From positions 1-64,000 of the forward strand of contig CAWGUD010000005.1 of assembly GCA_963825685.1 (NCBI GenBank): a DNA stretch of 64,000 nucleotides, in the 5' to 3' direction. This document shows, one piece after another, positions 9,957 to 19,245 of the stretch (its first letter is position 1; every line of letters starts with the position of its first letter). The DNA is from JAOUEA01 sp963825685 (GTDB taxonomy: Bacteria; Actinomycetota; UBA4738; HRBIN12). The translations under genes and the position numbers were made by a program. The notes under the pieces are model-generated. The model searched no databases and was not told the DNA's origin. It saw only the letters and a list, made by a program, of their open reading frames with translations.

Positions 9957-11117
9957 ATGGAGTTCGAGATCGGCATCGGCAAGACGGCCCGTCGGGCCTA
10001 CGGGTTCGACGAGGTCGCGATCGTGCCGTCGCGTCGCACGAGGGACCCCGAGGACGTGAGCATCGAGTGGGAGATCGACGCGTACACGTTCGCGCTCCCG
10101 ATGATGGCGAGCGCGATGGACGCCGCCGTCTCGCCGTCGACCGCGATCGAGATCGGCAAGCTCGGCGGGCTCGCCTGCCTCAACCTCGAGGGGCTCTGGA
10201 CACGGTACGAGGACCCCGAGTCCATCTACGAGGAGATCGCGTCGTTGCCCGACGAGAAGGCGACGAGGCGCATGCAGGAGCTCTACGCCGAGCCCGTCAA
10301 GGAAGAGCTGATCGGCCGGCGCATCGAGGAGATCAGGGCCGGTGGGGTCACGAGCTGCGCCTCGCTCACGCCGCAGCGGGTGGAGCGGTACGCGAAGCTC
10401 GTGCTCGACGCGGGACTCGACGTGCTGGTGATCCAGGGGACCGTGGTCTCGGGCGAGCACGTCTCGAGCCAGCACGAGCCCCTGAACCTGAAGGAGTTCA
10501 TCCCGTCGTTCGACATCCCGGTGATCGTGGGCGGCTGCGCCTCGTACGCCACGGCCCTGCACCTGATGCGCACCGGCGCGGTCGGCGTGCTCGTGGGCGT
10601 CGGACCGGGGAACGCGTGCACGACCCGGGGCGTGCTCGGCATCGGGGTGCCGCAGGCCACGGCGATCGCCGACGCCGCGGCCGCACGCCGCGAGCACCAG
10701 CACGAGACCGGCCGGTACTGCCACGTGATCGCCGACGGGGGCATGCGCACGGGCGGTGACATCGCGAAGGCGATCGCCTGCGGCGCGGACGCGGTGATGA
10801 TCGGATCGCCGATGACGCGCGCGTACGAAGCACCGGGACGCGGCTACCACTGGGGCATGGCGACGTTCCACCCGACGCTGCCGCGCGGCGCGCGGGTCAA
10901 GACCCAGCAGGTCGCCTCGATCGAGGAGATCCTCATGGGTCCGGCCCACGAGAACGACGGCACGTTCAACCTGTTCGGCGCGCTGGCCACCTCGATGGCG
11001 ACGACCGGCTACCAGACGATCAAGGAGTTCCAGAAGGCCGAGCTCGTGATCGCGCCGTCGATCAAGACCGAGGGCAAGAGCTACCAGACGCAACAGCGCG
11101 TGGGGATGGGTCACTGA
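9957..11117 (+). CDS. guaB3: GuaB3 family IMP dehydrogenase-related protein
   Basis: A 386-residue TIM-barrel protein of the GuaB3 type, lacking the CBS domains of canonical IMP dehydrogenase. It starts MEFEIGIGKTARRAYGFDEV and carries VPSRRTRDPEDV, ASAMDAAVSPSTAIEIG, LNLEGLWTRYEDP and the loop GVGPGNACTTRGVLGIG, in which a Cys-Thr pair occupies the place of the catalytic IMPDH cysteine. Actinobacteria keep GuaB3 beside guaA; its role in purine metabolism is still less defined than that of GuaB2. I chose the ATG at 9957, preceded by GGGGGAAGG; upstream lies the leader hairpin. The stop overlaps the probable guaA start. Confidence 0.93.
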   Translation: MEFEIGIGKTARRAYGFDEVAIVPSRRTRDPEDVSIEWEIDAYTFALPMMASAMDAAVSPSTAIEIGKLGGLACLNLEGLWTRYEDPESIYEEIASLPDEKATRRMQELYAEPVKEELIGRRIEEIRAGGVTSCASLTPQRVERYAKLVLDAGLDVLVIQGTVVSGEHVSSQHEPLNLKEFIPSFDIPVIVGGCASYATALHLMRTGAVGVLVGVGPGNACTTRGVLGIGVPQATAIADAAAARREHQHETGRYCHVIADGGMRTGGDIAKAIACGADAVMIGSPMTRAYEAPGRGYHWGMATFHPTLPRGARVKTQQVASIEEILMGPAHENDGTFNLFGALATSMATTGYQTIKEFQKAELVIAPSIKTEGKSYQTQQRVGMGH

Positions 11118-12670
11118 GCCTCCGCGCCGACACCCCGCGCCCGGTCCTGGTCGTGGACCTCGGCGCGCAGTACGCGCAGCTGATCGCCCGCCGCGTGCGC
11201 GAGGCGCACGTCTACTCCGAGATCGTGGCGCACGACGTGACGGCCGACGAGGTGCGCGCTCGCAGGCCCGCCGGGCTGATCCTGAGCGGGGGCCCGGCCT
11301 CGGTCTACGCCGAGGGCGCGCCGCAGGTCGATCCGGGGCTGTTCGAGCTCGGGGTGCCGGTGCTCGGCATCTGCTACGGCCATCAGCTGGTGGCCCGGGC
11401 ACTCGGCGGGGAGGTCGCCGCGACCGGTCAGCGCGAGTACGGAGCCACGACGTTGTCACTCGACGAGCGGGGCGGCGGCGTGCTGCTGCAGGACCTGCCC
11501 GCCCGCGACACCGTGTGGATGTCGCACGGCGACGCGGTGACGCGCGCGCCGGAGGGCTTCCGGGTGACCGCGTCCACCGAGCAGATCCCGATCGCGGCGA
11601 TGGAGGATCCGTCGCGCGGCATGTACGCCGTGCAGTTCCACCCCGAGGTCTCGCACACCGCCCACGGTCAGGCCGTGATGAAGCGGTTCCTCTACGACGG
11701 GTGCGACCTGCTGCCCGACTGGACGCCGACGAACATCATCGACGACCAGGTGGCACGCATCCGGGCGCAGGTGGGGGAGGCTCACGTGCTGTGCGCGTTG
11801 AGCGGCGGCGTCGACTCCGCGGTGGCCGCGCTGCTCGTGCACCGCGCGGTCGGCGACCAGCTCACGTGCGTCTTCGTCGACCACGGTCTGAATCGAGAGG
11901 GCGAGCCGGACCAGGTCGAGGAGACGTTCGCCCGGCACTTCCAGGTGCCGCTGGTGCACGTGAAGGCGGCGGATCGGTTCCTCGCGCGGCTGGCGGGCGT
12001 CACCGACCCCGAGGTGAAGCGCAAGACGATCGGCGAGGAGTTCATCAGGGTGTTCGAGGAGGTCGCGCGCGACGTGGCGGATGCGCGGTTCCTCGTGCAG
12101 GGCACGCTGTACCCCGACGTGATCGAGTCGGGGTCGACGACCGCGGCCAACATCAAGAGCCATCACAACGTCGGCGGGCTGCCCGAGGACATGACGTTCG
12201 AGCTCGTGGAGCCGTTGCGGGACCTGTTCAAGGACGAGGTGCGGGCGGTCGGCGCCGAGCTCGGGCTGCCGGAGGAGATCGTGCAGCGCCAGCCGTTCCC
12301 GGGACCGGGGCTCGCGGTGCGCATCGTGGGGGAGGTCAGCGTCGACAACCTCGCGAAGGTGCGAGGAGCCGACGCGGTGGTGCGCGAGGAGATCAAGCGG
12401 GCCGGCCTCGACCGTGAGACGTGGCAGGCGTTCTGCGTCTTGCTCGCCGACGTGCAGAGCGTGGGCGTCATGGGCGACGGACGCACGTACGAGAACCCGG
12501 TGATCGTGCGGGCCGTCACGAGCGAGGACGCGATGACGGCCGATTGGGCGCGCCTGCCCGACGACGTGCTCGACCGGATCGCGTCGCGCATCGTGCGCGA
12601 GGTGCCGGGCGTGAACCGGGTGGCCTACGACATCACGTCGAAGCCGCCCGGCACGATCGAGTGGGAGTGA
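11114..12670 (+). CDS. guaA: GMP synthase (glutamine-hydrolysing)
   Basis: Converts XMP to GMP. The N-terminal class I glutamine amidotransferase has the catalytic GICYGHQLVARALGG and the FHPEVSHT His/Glu pair; the ATP-pyrophosphatase domain begins at CALSGGVDSAVAALL, and the dimerisation domain ends with the invariant KPPGTIEWE. The start is unusual. No ATG, GTG or TTG lies in frame before 11153, yet the first strand of the domain (VLVVDLGAQYAQ) lies upstream of that GTG, so a CTG at 11114 overlapping the guaB3 TGA is the best candidate. A start at 11153 would cut the fold. Function in purine synthesis is certain, the start is not. Confidence 0.95.
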   Translation: MSLRADTPRPVLVVDLGAQYAQLIARRVREAHVYSEIVAHDVTADEVRARRPAGLILSGGPASVYAEGAPQVDPGLFELGVPVLGICYGHQLVARALGGEVAATGQREYGATTLSLDERGGGVLLQDLPARDTVWMSHGDAVTRAPEGFRVTASTEQIPIAAMEDPSRGMYAVQFHPEVSHTAHGQAVMKRFLYDGCDLLPDWTPTNIIDDQVARIRAQVGEAHVLCALSGGVDSAVAALLVHRAVGDQLTCVFVDHGLNREGEPDQVEETFARHFQVPLVHVKAADRFLARLAGVTDPEVKRKTIGEEFIRVFEEVARDVADARFLVQGTLYPDVIESGSTTAANIKSHHNVGGLPEDMTFELVEPLRDLFKDEVRAVGAELGLPEEIVQRQPFPGPGLAVRIVGEVSVDNLAKVRGADAVVREEIKRAGLDRETWQAFCVLLADVQSVGVMGDGRTYENPVIVRAVTSEDAMTADWARLPDDVLDRIASRIVREVPGVNRVAYDITSKPPGTIEWE

Positions 12671-12720
12671 TGTCGGCGCGCCGGCGTACGCTCGGCCGGT
12701 GACGGAACCGGGATCGAGGC

Positions 12721-12738
12721 GATACCGATATCGGTATC
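12721..12738. promoter_or_regulatory. 18-bp perfect palindrome, copy 1
   Basis: GATACCGATATCGGTATC is its own reverse complement. An identical copy begins 51 bp downstream. It looks like a dimeric regulator operator; it lies between guaA and a broken HTH gene. Confidence 0.65.
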
Positions 12739-12771
12739 GAGATGGCGTCGCGAGCCGCTCGACTCCGATCC

Positions 12772-12789
12772 GATACCGATATCGGTATC
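12772..12789. promoter_or_regulatory. 18-bp perfect palindrome, copy 2
   Basis: Second identical copy of the palindrome at 12721-12738. The start-to-start spacing of 51 bp is close to five helical turns, so two dimers would sit on the same DNA face. Confidence 0.65.
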
Positions 12790-12906
12790 TCCGCGGCACC
12801 CGCTCAGCCGCTCCCCGAGCTTCGTGGCGCTGCTGAGGGCCGGATTCGCGGCTGCTGAGGCGAGGGCGACGATCGCAGCTCGATCGCGCTGCTCTCTCTC
12901 GCTTGG

Positions 12907-13211
12907 GTGGGTGAGATTGGTGCTGACGGCCGGGAGTTGGCGGGCTACTCGCAGCGGAGACTCGCAACCGAGCCGGGTCCTCGCAGCCGGCGGTCGACAG
13001 CGATCGAGTCCGGGAATCGCGCTGCCGACCATCAGGACCCTCATGCGGGTCGCGGAGGCGGCCGGGCTCGAGTTGGTCGTGGGGCTACGCCGTCCGAGGC
13101 GCCGAGCAACCGGTCGCGCTCGGCGCCCTCGTCTCGAACGCCGACGACGGGCTCGCCGACTTCCTGCCGATGAAGGCTCCGTCGCCGTTCGACGGGCCGC
13201 CCGACCGCTAG
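12907..13211 (+). pseudogene. XRE-like HTH regulator, frame-broken
   Basis: Pieces of one HTH protein are spread over three frames: GRELAGYSQRRLATE (helix 1-2), then QPAVDS and IESG (recognition helix), then ALPTIRTLMRVAEAAGLELV, then a tail GALVSNADDGLADFLP ending at a TAG at 13209-13211. Together they match the XRE-type layout of single-domain actinobacterial regulators with an AAGLELVVGL motif. At least two or three indels would be needed to restore it, so it is either decayed or badly read. It lies 118 bp after the paired palindrome, a plausible operator. Its stop overlaps the stop of the converging sortase gene. Confidence 0.45.
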
Positions 13212-13846
13212 CTCTCCGAGACGCGGCGCGCCGTGACGATCAGGCGCTCGGCGCTCGAGTACTTCGGGTTGCACGTCGTGAGCACGAGCGTCGGCTTCGG
13301 CGTCTGCACGAGCACCCGCCCGGAGCCGCCCGAGGGGATCACGAAGACCCGGTCGACCTCGTAGGCGAACGAGCCGTACCTCGTGCGCAGCGTGATCTCG
13401 TCGCCCCGCTCGAGCTTCTCGAGGTTGAAGAACGGGGCCTGGTACGTGGTGCGGTGTCCCGCGATGCCGACCCGGCCGGTCTCGTCCCACGGGTCGGCGG
13501 TGTCCGGGTAGTGGCCGGGACCGTCCTTCAGGTCCTCGTACCCGGTTCCCTGCACGACCATGAAGTTCACGTCGATCGCGGGGATCAGCAGCTGCGCGTA
13601 CGCGTCGCCGAGCGGCACGAGCTCGGTCGCGGTCGACGGGTCGGCCGGTTCGGCCTCCAACTCCTGCTGGAACTCCGTCCGAAGCCGGTCCTGCGCCTGG
13701 GCCGTGTGGAGCCCGGTGCCCCACAGCGACCAGGCGATGTACCCGGCGAACCCCGCCGCCACCATGAGACAGGCCATGCCGAACCAGTGCACCAGCGTGC
13801 GCCAGCCGCCTCGTGGCTGGGTCGGTGGTGTCGTCTCGGCCGTCAT
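13208..13846 (-). CDS. Class E sortase
   Basis: A 212-residue sortase with one N-terminal membrane helix (residues ~18-42, LVHWFGMACLMVAAGFAGYIAW), an exoplasmic catalytic domain with the His motif GIAGHRTTY, the catalytic TLVLTTCNP (Cys near residue 190) and the Arg in AERLIVTARR. Sortases cleave LPXTG-like (class E: LAXTG) sorting signals and attach proteins to the wall or pilin. No substrate with a sorting signal is visible in the window. It is divergent from pcrA. Class E is assigned from the TTC and spacing pattern and the actinobacterial context. Confidence 0.9.
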   Translation of the reverse strand: MTAETTPPTQPRGGWRTLVHWFGMACLMVAAGFAGYIAWSLWGTGLHTAQAQDRLRTEFQQELEAEPADPSTATELVPLGDAYAQLLIPAIDVNFMVVQGTGYEDLKDGPGHYPDTADPWDETGRVGIAGHRTTYQAPFFNLEKLERGDEITLRTRYGSFAYEVDRVFVIPSGGSGRVLVQTPKPTLVLTTCNPKYSSAERLIVTARRVSES

Positions 13847-13892
13847 GGAACCAACGGTACCGCCGCTCGGGCCTTGCGTCGCCCATCCCTCC

Positions 13893-13898
13893 TACACT
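13893..13898 (+). promoter_or_regulatory. -10 box of a leaderless transcript (pcrA)
   Basis: TACACT lies 7 nt before the GTG start of pcrA with no Shine-Dalgarno sequence. Confidence 0.5.
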
Positions 13899-13905
13899 GA
13901 CCGCC

Positions 13906-16223
13906 GTGAACGCCGTCTCCCCCCTGCTCGAGGGCCTGAACGACATCCAGACCGAAGCGGTCCTGCACACCGAGGGGCCGGTGCTGATCGTGGCCGGCGC
14001 CGGCAGCGGCAAGACCCGGGCGCTCACGCATCGGATCGCCTACCTGATCAGGGAGCACGGCGTCTCTCCCTTCGAGATCCTCGCGATCACGTTCACGAAC
14101 AAGGCCGCGCGCGAGATGGCCGAGCGGGTCGAGGGCATGCTCGGGGAGCGGGTCACCCGTGGCATGTGGATCCTCACGTTCCACTCGACGTGCGCTCGCC
14201 TGCTGAGGCGCGAGCACGCGCACCTCGGGGTGCCGAGCGGCTTCACGATCTACGACGACGGCGACACCGAGCGGCTGATCGCCGGCATCCTGAAGGACCT
14301 CGACCTCGATCCGAAGCGCTTCCCGCCGAAGGCGATGGCGAGCGCGATCTCGAGCGCGAAGGACCGGGTGATCGGGCCCGACGACTTCGCGAGCATGGCG
14401 AGCAACTTCTACGAGGAGACGATCGCGAAGGTCTACCACGCGTACGAGCGGCGCAAGCGCGAGGCCGGGCGCGCTCGACTTCGACGACCTGATCACCGAG
14501 ACCGTGCGGCTGTTCCGCGAGCACCCGGAGGTGCTCGAGCACTACCAGGAGCGGTTCCCGTACCTGATGGTCGACGAGTACCAGGACACGAACCGCGCGC
14601 AGTACGAGCTCGTGAACCTGCTCGCCGCGAAGCACCGCAACGTCTGCGTCGTCGGCGACGCCGACCAGGGCGTGTACAGCTGGCGCGGCGCGACGATCCA
14701 GAACATGCTCGACTTCGAGCGCGACTACCCCGACGCGACGGTCTTCCTGATGGAGCAGAACTACCGCTCCACGCAGAACATCCTGGAAGCCGCGAACGCC
14801 CTGATCGAGCACAACCAGCAGCGCAAGCCGAAGGCGCTGTGGACCGAGGCGGGCTCGGGTGAGCTGATCGTGCGGTTCCGCGCCGACGACGAGCACGAGG
14901 AGGCGTTCTTCGTCGTCGACGAGATCGAGCGCCTGCGCGAGACCGAGGGGTTCCGGCTCTCCGACGTGGCGGTCTTCTACCGCACGAACGCTCAGTCGCG
15001 CGTGCTCGAGGACGTGCTGATGCGCGTGGGCACGAACTACCGCGTCTTCGGCGGCGTGCGGTTCTACCAGCGCAAGGAGATCAAGGACGTGCTCGCGTAC
15101 CTGCGCCTGCTGATCAATCCGCAGGACGTGATCTCGTTCCGGCGCGTCGTGAACACCCCGAAGCGGGGCATCGGCGACGCCACGGTCGCTGCGCTCGAGT
15201 CCTTCGCCGACACCGAGGGCATCGACGTGGTCGAGGCGTGCCGTCGCATCGACGAGATCGCGGTGCTGCAGACGCGGGCGAAGGGCGCCGTGGCGGGCTT
15301 CAACACGGTGATGGAGGCGATCCGGCGTCACCAGGACGACGGCGCCGGACCGGCACGCATGGTCGAGTTCGCCGCGATCGAGTCGGGCTACCTCGGCGAG
15401 CTCGAGGAGGAGCGCACGGTCGACGCGCAGGGGCGCATCGAGAACATCCAGGAGCTGGGAGGGGTCGCGGCCGAGCTGCTGACGCGCGAGCCCGACGCCG
15501 GCCTCGAGCAGTTCCTCGAGCAGGTCTCGCTGATCGGGGAGCAGGACGAGTACGACGAGGACGCCTCGAGCGTGACCCTGATGACGCTGCACATCGCGAA
15601 GGGGCTCGAGTTCCCGGTCGTGTTCATCGTCGGGATGGAGGACGGCATCTTCCCCCACTTCCGCTCGATGACCGACGCCGCGGCCCTCGAGGAGGAGCGG
15701 CGGCTCGCGTACGTGGGCATCACGCGCGCCCAGCAGCGCCTGTACCTCACGCACGCGTGGAGCCGCACGATCTACGGGCAGACGCAGTACAACCCGCCCT
15801 CGCGCTTCCTCGGGGAGATGCCCGAGCACCTGTTCGACGTGCGGGAGAGCGAGGGAGCCGCGACCGGGTACGGAGGGCGGTACACGGGTGGACGCCAGGC
15901 GGGGCGGGGCTCCGGAGCCGGCGGGTATCCGGGAGCGGGCCGCGGGGGCGGGCGTGTGATCGGCGGGTCGGCGCGAGCACGACGACGACGACCGGCCGCC
16001 GCAGGACTGGACGCCGCCGCAGCCCAAGGGTGTCCCGGGGAGGCCGACGCGCGAGGCGCCGGTGATCGCGGCGGGTGACACGGTCGTGCACGAGCGGTGG
16101 GGCGAGGGGATCGTGCTCACGGTGAGCGGCGCCGGCGACGGCACCGAGGCGACGATCTCGTTCCCCGAGGTGGGGGAGAAGCGGGTGCTGCTCGCCTACG
16201 CCCCGCTCTCGAAGGCCGGGTAG
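13906..16223 (+). CDS. pcrA: ATP-dependent 3'-5' DNA helicase PcrA/UvrD (two frame breaks)
   Basis: A superfamily 1A helicase acting in repair and in dislodging proteins from DNA. Walker A is VAGAGSGKTRAL near residue 30, followed by ILAITFTNKAAREM, the DEYQD box MVDEYQDTNRAQYE, VGDADQGVYSWRGA, EQNYRST, TLMTLHIAKGLEFP and VGITRAQQRLYLTHA. The C-terminal ~50 residues (DTVVHERWGEGIVLTV...) form the typical Tudor-like tail. Two frame breaks, near 14468 and about 15965, split it; removing one G at the first restores ALDFDDLITETVRLF, and the tail is read in a third frame to the TAG at 16221. The repaired length of about 770 residues is normal. GTG start behind TACACT. Confidence 0.93.
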
Positions 16224-16237
16224 CGTCAGCCGGCTGC

Positions 16238-17703
16238 TCAGCCCGACAGGCGGTCGATCACGTTGCGCGTGACCCGGTCGACGATCGGGTCGCCGAGGCC
16301 GCACGTCCAGTCGGTGACGCCGGCGTTGAACACGGTGCCGCCGCCAGGCTTCGTGAACACCCCGATGCACGCGTGGTTGTTCGTCACGCGATGCACCTGG
16401 TCGCGCCACCCCGGTCCGAAGACGGCCATCGCGGTGTTCTCGAGCTCGCCGGGCTCGTGCGCGTACCGGCTCGGCTGCTCGTGCTGGCTCCAGAGGCGCG
16501 CCGGGGCGGTGGCCAGGATCTCGAGCCCGTCGGGCGCGCCGTCGGCCCCCGTCGGGACCGGCAGGCCGTCTGCGCCGCGTGAGCTCCACCCCGTCGACCT
16601 CGTACGCCACGATCGCGTCGGCCCGCCCGAGCTCGTCGCCGTAGTGCAGGTCGGTGCCCTCGAACGCCCAGTGCTCGGGCCGCCAGACCGTGTAGGCGCC
16701 GGAGCCGGCGGGCACCCCGAGGCCGTATCGCGAGTAGCCGCCGTGCGTGAACGTCAGGCCGATCGTGCGGGTCTCGGGCCAGGCGATGCGCCGGTCGCTC
16801 CACGGGCCCGGTCACGAGCTGCTCGTCGGGGGTTCCGACGACCGGGTCCTCGTCGGCCCGGTACTTGAAGCAGGTCATCGAGCGCAGGCCCTCGTCGAAC
16901 CGCACCTGCCAGAAGCAGGTGTTCCCGCTGAAGATCGCGGCGTTGCCGCCGGCGTCGGTGAAGGCGTCGAGCGTCTCCCGCATGCCTCGAGACCAGTACT
17001 CGTCGTGACCGACGGAGAGGAACAGGCGATGGCCGTCGAGCACCTCGGGGTGCTGCTCGAGATCCTCCGAGGTCGCGACGTCGAGCTCGTACCCGCTCGA
17101 CTCGGCCCACCGGACGAAGTCGCGCTCCCACGTGGCCCAGCCGGCCCCGCCGCTCCACACCGAGAGGCCGAGCGGCTCGGCCCACTCGAAGTACCACAGC
17201 GCCTCGCGGTCGGGCTCGGGCTGCATCTTCCGCCGCATCGGCTCGGGCTTGTCGAGGAAGCCGCGCGCGAGCGGTCGCTCGAACGACACCTGCGTGCCGC
17301 CCGTGTAGAGGCTCGGCCCACCCCAGTCGTTGTAGGCGTTCCACGTGGTCGTCGCGAGCACGAGGATCATCGGCGCCCGCGGCGCCGGCGGGCCCGGGCC
17401 GCACCACGAGGAACGCGTCGGCCCGCTCGTCGCCGGCCGTGAGGGTCACCGCGTAGTAGCCGCTGCGCCAGTCCTCGCCGATCGGGATCTCGAGGGCGGC
17501 GGGCCATCCGCATCCGTTGGCGGCGGCGTCGTCGGGGGTCGGGTGCGCCTGACCGCGGACGCCCTTCGGCTCGCCAGACGACCTCGCGCGTCGGCGCCTT
17601 CCCGCGCGATCTCGACGTCGAACGTCGCGGCGTCGGTGGACACGTGGAGTGGCAACGACCCGCCGGGTTCCGCCGACCGTGGGAAGCAGTAGCCGTCGAT
17701 CAT
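16238..17703 (-). CDS. N,N-dimethylformamidase large-subunit-like protein (several frame breaks)
   Basis: Segments in different frames line up with the large-subunit domain of N,N-dimethylformamidase-like proteins: TTTWNAYNDWGGPSLYTGG, LFLSVGHDEYWSRGMRETLD, GGNAAIFSGNTCFWQVRFDE, then HWAFEGTDLHYGDELG and the C-terminal NNHACIGVFTKPGGGTVFNAG. Breaks occur near 17570, 17380, 16805 and 16580; at 16805 deleting one C restores TGPWSDRRIAWPET. The N-terminus MIDGYCFPRSAEPGG starts at 17703, 7 nt after the small gene upstream, so it may be the last gene of the cyclase-array operon. Many members are not true formamidases, so the substrate is unknown. Confidence 0.65.
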
Positions 17704-17710
17704 CGCCGGG

Positions 17711-17875
17711 CTACCGGAACACCGCGAAGTAGCCGGCCACGAGGATGACCACGCCGGCGACGAGGGGTGCGATCACCCACGCGAGCCCGAGTCTGCCTCG
17801 GTACGGGCCGAGCGTGCCCACCTTCGTCGTGGGCTTCAGGCCGGGCGGTCTGATCTGGATCTTCTTCCGAGCCAC
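17711..17875 (-). CDS. Small basic single-helix membrane protein (54 aa)
   Basis: A GTG-started 54-residue protein: a basic N-terminus (VARKKIQIRPPGLKPTTKVG) followed by one hydrophobic helix (LAWVIAPLVAGVVILVAGYFAVF) at the C-terminus. It lies 20 nt after the last array gene and 7 nt before the formamidase-like gene, all on the minus strand, so it is probably co-transcribed. The predicted topology has the N-terminus in the cytoplasm. No family recognised. Confidence 0.6.
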   Translation of the reverse strand: MARKKIQIRPPGLKPTTKVGTLGPYRGRLGLAWVIAPLVAGVVILVAGYFAVFR

Positions 17876-17895
17876 GAGGCCAGTCTACGGAGCGC

Positions 17896-19245
17896 CTACG
17901 CCTCGACGACCCGGTAGAGGCGCCATCGGTCGGGCACGCCCTTCAGCTCGTGCTCTCCGGCGTCCTCGAAGACGAGGCCGCTCCCCGCAACGAGATCCTT
18001 GACCGTCTGAGACACGAGCACCTGCGAGGAACCGGCGAGGGCCCCCACGCGGGCGCCGATCACCACGCCGAGACCGGCAACGTCATCGCCCTCGATCGCG
18101 ACCTCGCCGGTGTGCAATCCCGACCGCACCTCGATCCCGAGCGGGCTCACTGCCGCGGCGATCGCCGTCGCGCAGCGCACCCCGCGTGCCGGACCGTCGA
18201 ACGTCGCGAGGAACCCGTCGCCCATCGTCTTGATCTCGCGTCCGCGGTAGCGGGCGATCTGCGACCGAACGATCTGGTCATGACGAGCGCGCACATCTCG
18301 CCAGCCGGCATCGCCGAGCGCTGCCGCCTGGACGGTGGAGTCGACCACGTCCGTGAACAGCACCGTCGCGAGGACGCGGTCGAAGTCCGCTTGCTCGACG
18401 CGGAGCGATTCGACGAACGCCGCGATGTGGGGGACCAGATCGTCGAGCGGGTAGACGTGGTCCTCTCCCGGGAGTTCCACGATGCGCGCCCCGGGCGTGT
18501 GCTCCGCGGTCCATCGCCCCTCGGCCACCTTCGTGAACCGGTTGCCGGTTCGATGCAGCACGAGCGTCGGAGCTTGAACCGAAGGGAGGATGTGGCGGAC
18601 GTCGGTCTCCATCACCGCTCGGTTGCGGGCGATCGCGTCTCCCGGGCTCGCCGAGAGCCGGAGTTGCTTCCCGAACGCGCGCACGATCGCCTCGTCGTGC
18701 AGGAGCGAGGGCGACAGCTGCTCCACTTCTTCACGGACGAAGGCGTCGGTGCCCCACGCCTGCTCGATGCGTTCGAAGTACTCCTCGTACATCTCTCGGC
18801 TCCACGACCCGGGGTAGTCGGGCGCCGGGGTCCCGCGCAGCATCGGCGCCTGCACGATCACCCCGGATGTGCGTTCCGGGTGCGTCGCGGCGAACGTGAA
18901 GCAGAGCGCCGCGCCGCTCTCGATCCCGAACACGAACGCACGCTCGGACGACGCTGCGTCCATCACGGCGCGGATGTCGTCCATCTGCGCTTCGATCGTG
19001 GCTGCTTCGCCGGTCCACGAACGATCCGACGTGCCGCTGCCACGCCGATCGAAGACCAACACCCGGCCGATCGAGGCCAAGCCCCGAACGAACGAGACGA
19101 ACGGGGGGAAGTCCCAGGCGGCTTCGATGTTGGAGTAGTCGTACGGGACGAACACGATATCCACGGGGCCGGCACCGACAACCTGGTAGCCCACGTGGAT
19201 CCCGTCCGCCGCGCGCGCATACCGTGTCACGGGGGCCCGGGTCAT
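17896..19245 (-). CDS. Array gene AC1: alpha/beta-hydrolase-fold + class III cyclase
   Basis: A 449-residue Rv1900c-type protein. Residues ~8-280 have an alpha/beta-hydrolase fold (YQVVGAGPVDIVFVPY, VFDRRGSGTSD); residues ~291-449 are a class III nucleotidyl cyclase domain. Both metal aspartates are kept (FTDVVDST and KTMGDGFLATF), as is the transition-state Arg in IGAR. The purine-selecting pair is the canonical Lys-Asp type (K of KTMGD; D of GDDVAG), but the catalytic Asn is Val. The hydrolase elbow reads GIESG with Glu where the Ser nucleophile should be; the late His is kept (GEDH). A canonical adenylate cyclase with a probably non-catalytic sensor domain. Its ATG overlaps the AC2 stop (ATGA). 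Last cyclase gene of the operon. Confidence 0.88.
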   Translation of the reverse strand: MTRAPVTRYARAADGIHVGYQVVGAGPVDIVFVPYDYSNIEAAWDFPPFVSFVRGLASIGRVLVFDRRGSGTSDRSWTGEAATIEAQMDDIRAVMDAASSERAFVFGIESGAALCFTFAATHPERTSGVIVQAPMLRGTPAPDYPGSWSREMYEEYFERIEQAWGTDAFVREEVEQLSPSLLHDEAIVRAFGKQLRLSASPGDAIARNRAVMETDVRHILPSVQAPTLVLHRTGNRFTKVAEGRWTAEHTPGARIVELPGEDHVYPLDDLVPHIAAFVESLRVEQADFDRVLATVLFTDVVDSTVQAAALGDAGWRDVRARHDQIVRSQIARYRGREIKTMGDGFLATFDGPARGVRCATAIAAAVSPLGIEVRSGLHTGEVAIEGDDVAGLGVVIGARVGALAGSSQVLVSQTVKDLVAGSGLVFEDAGEHELKGVPDRWRLYRVVEA

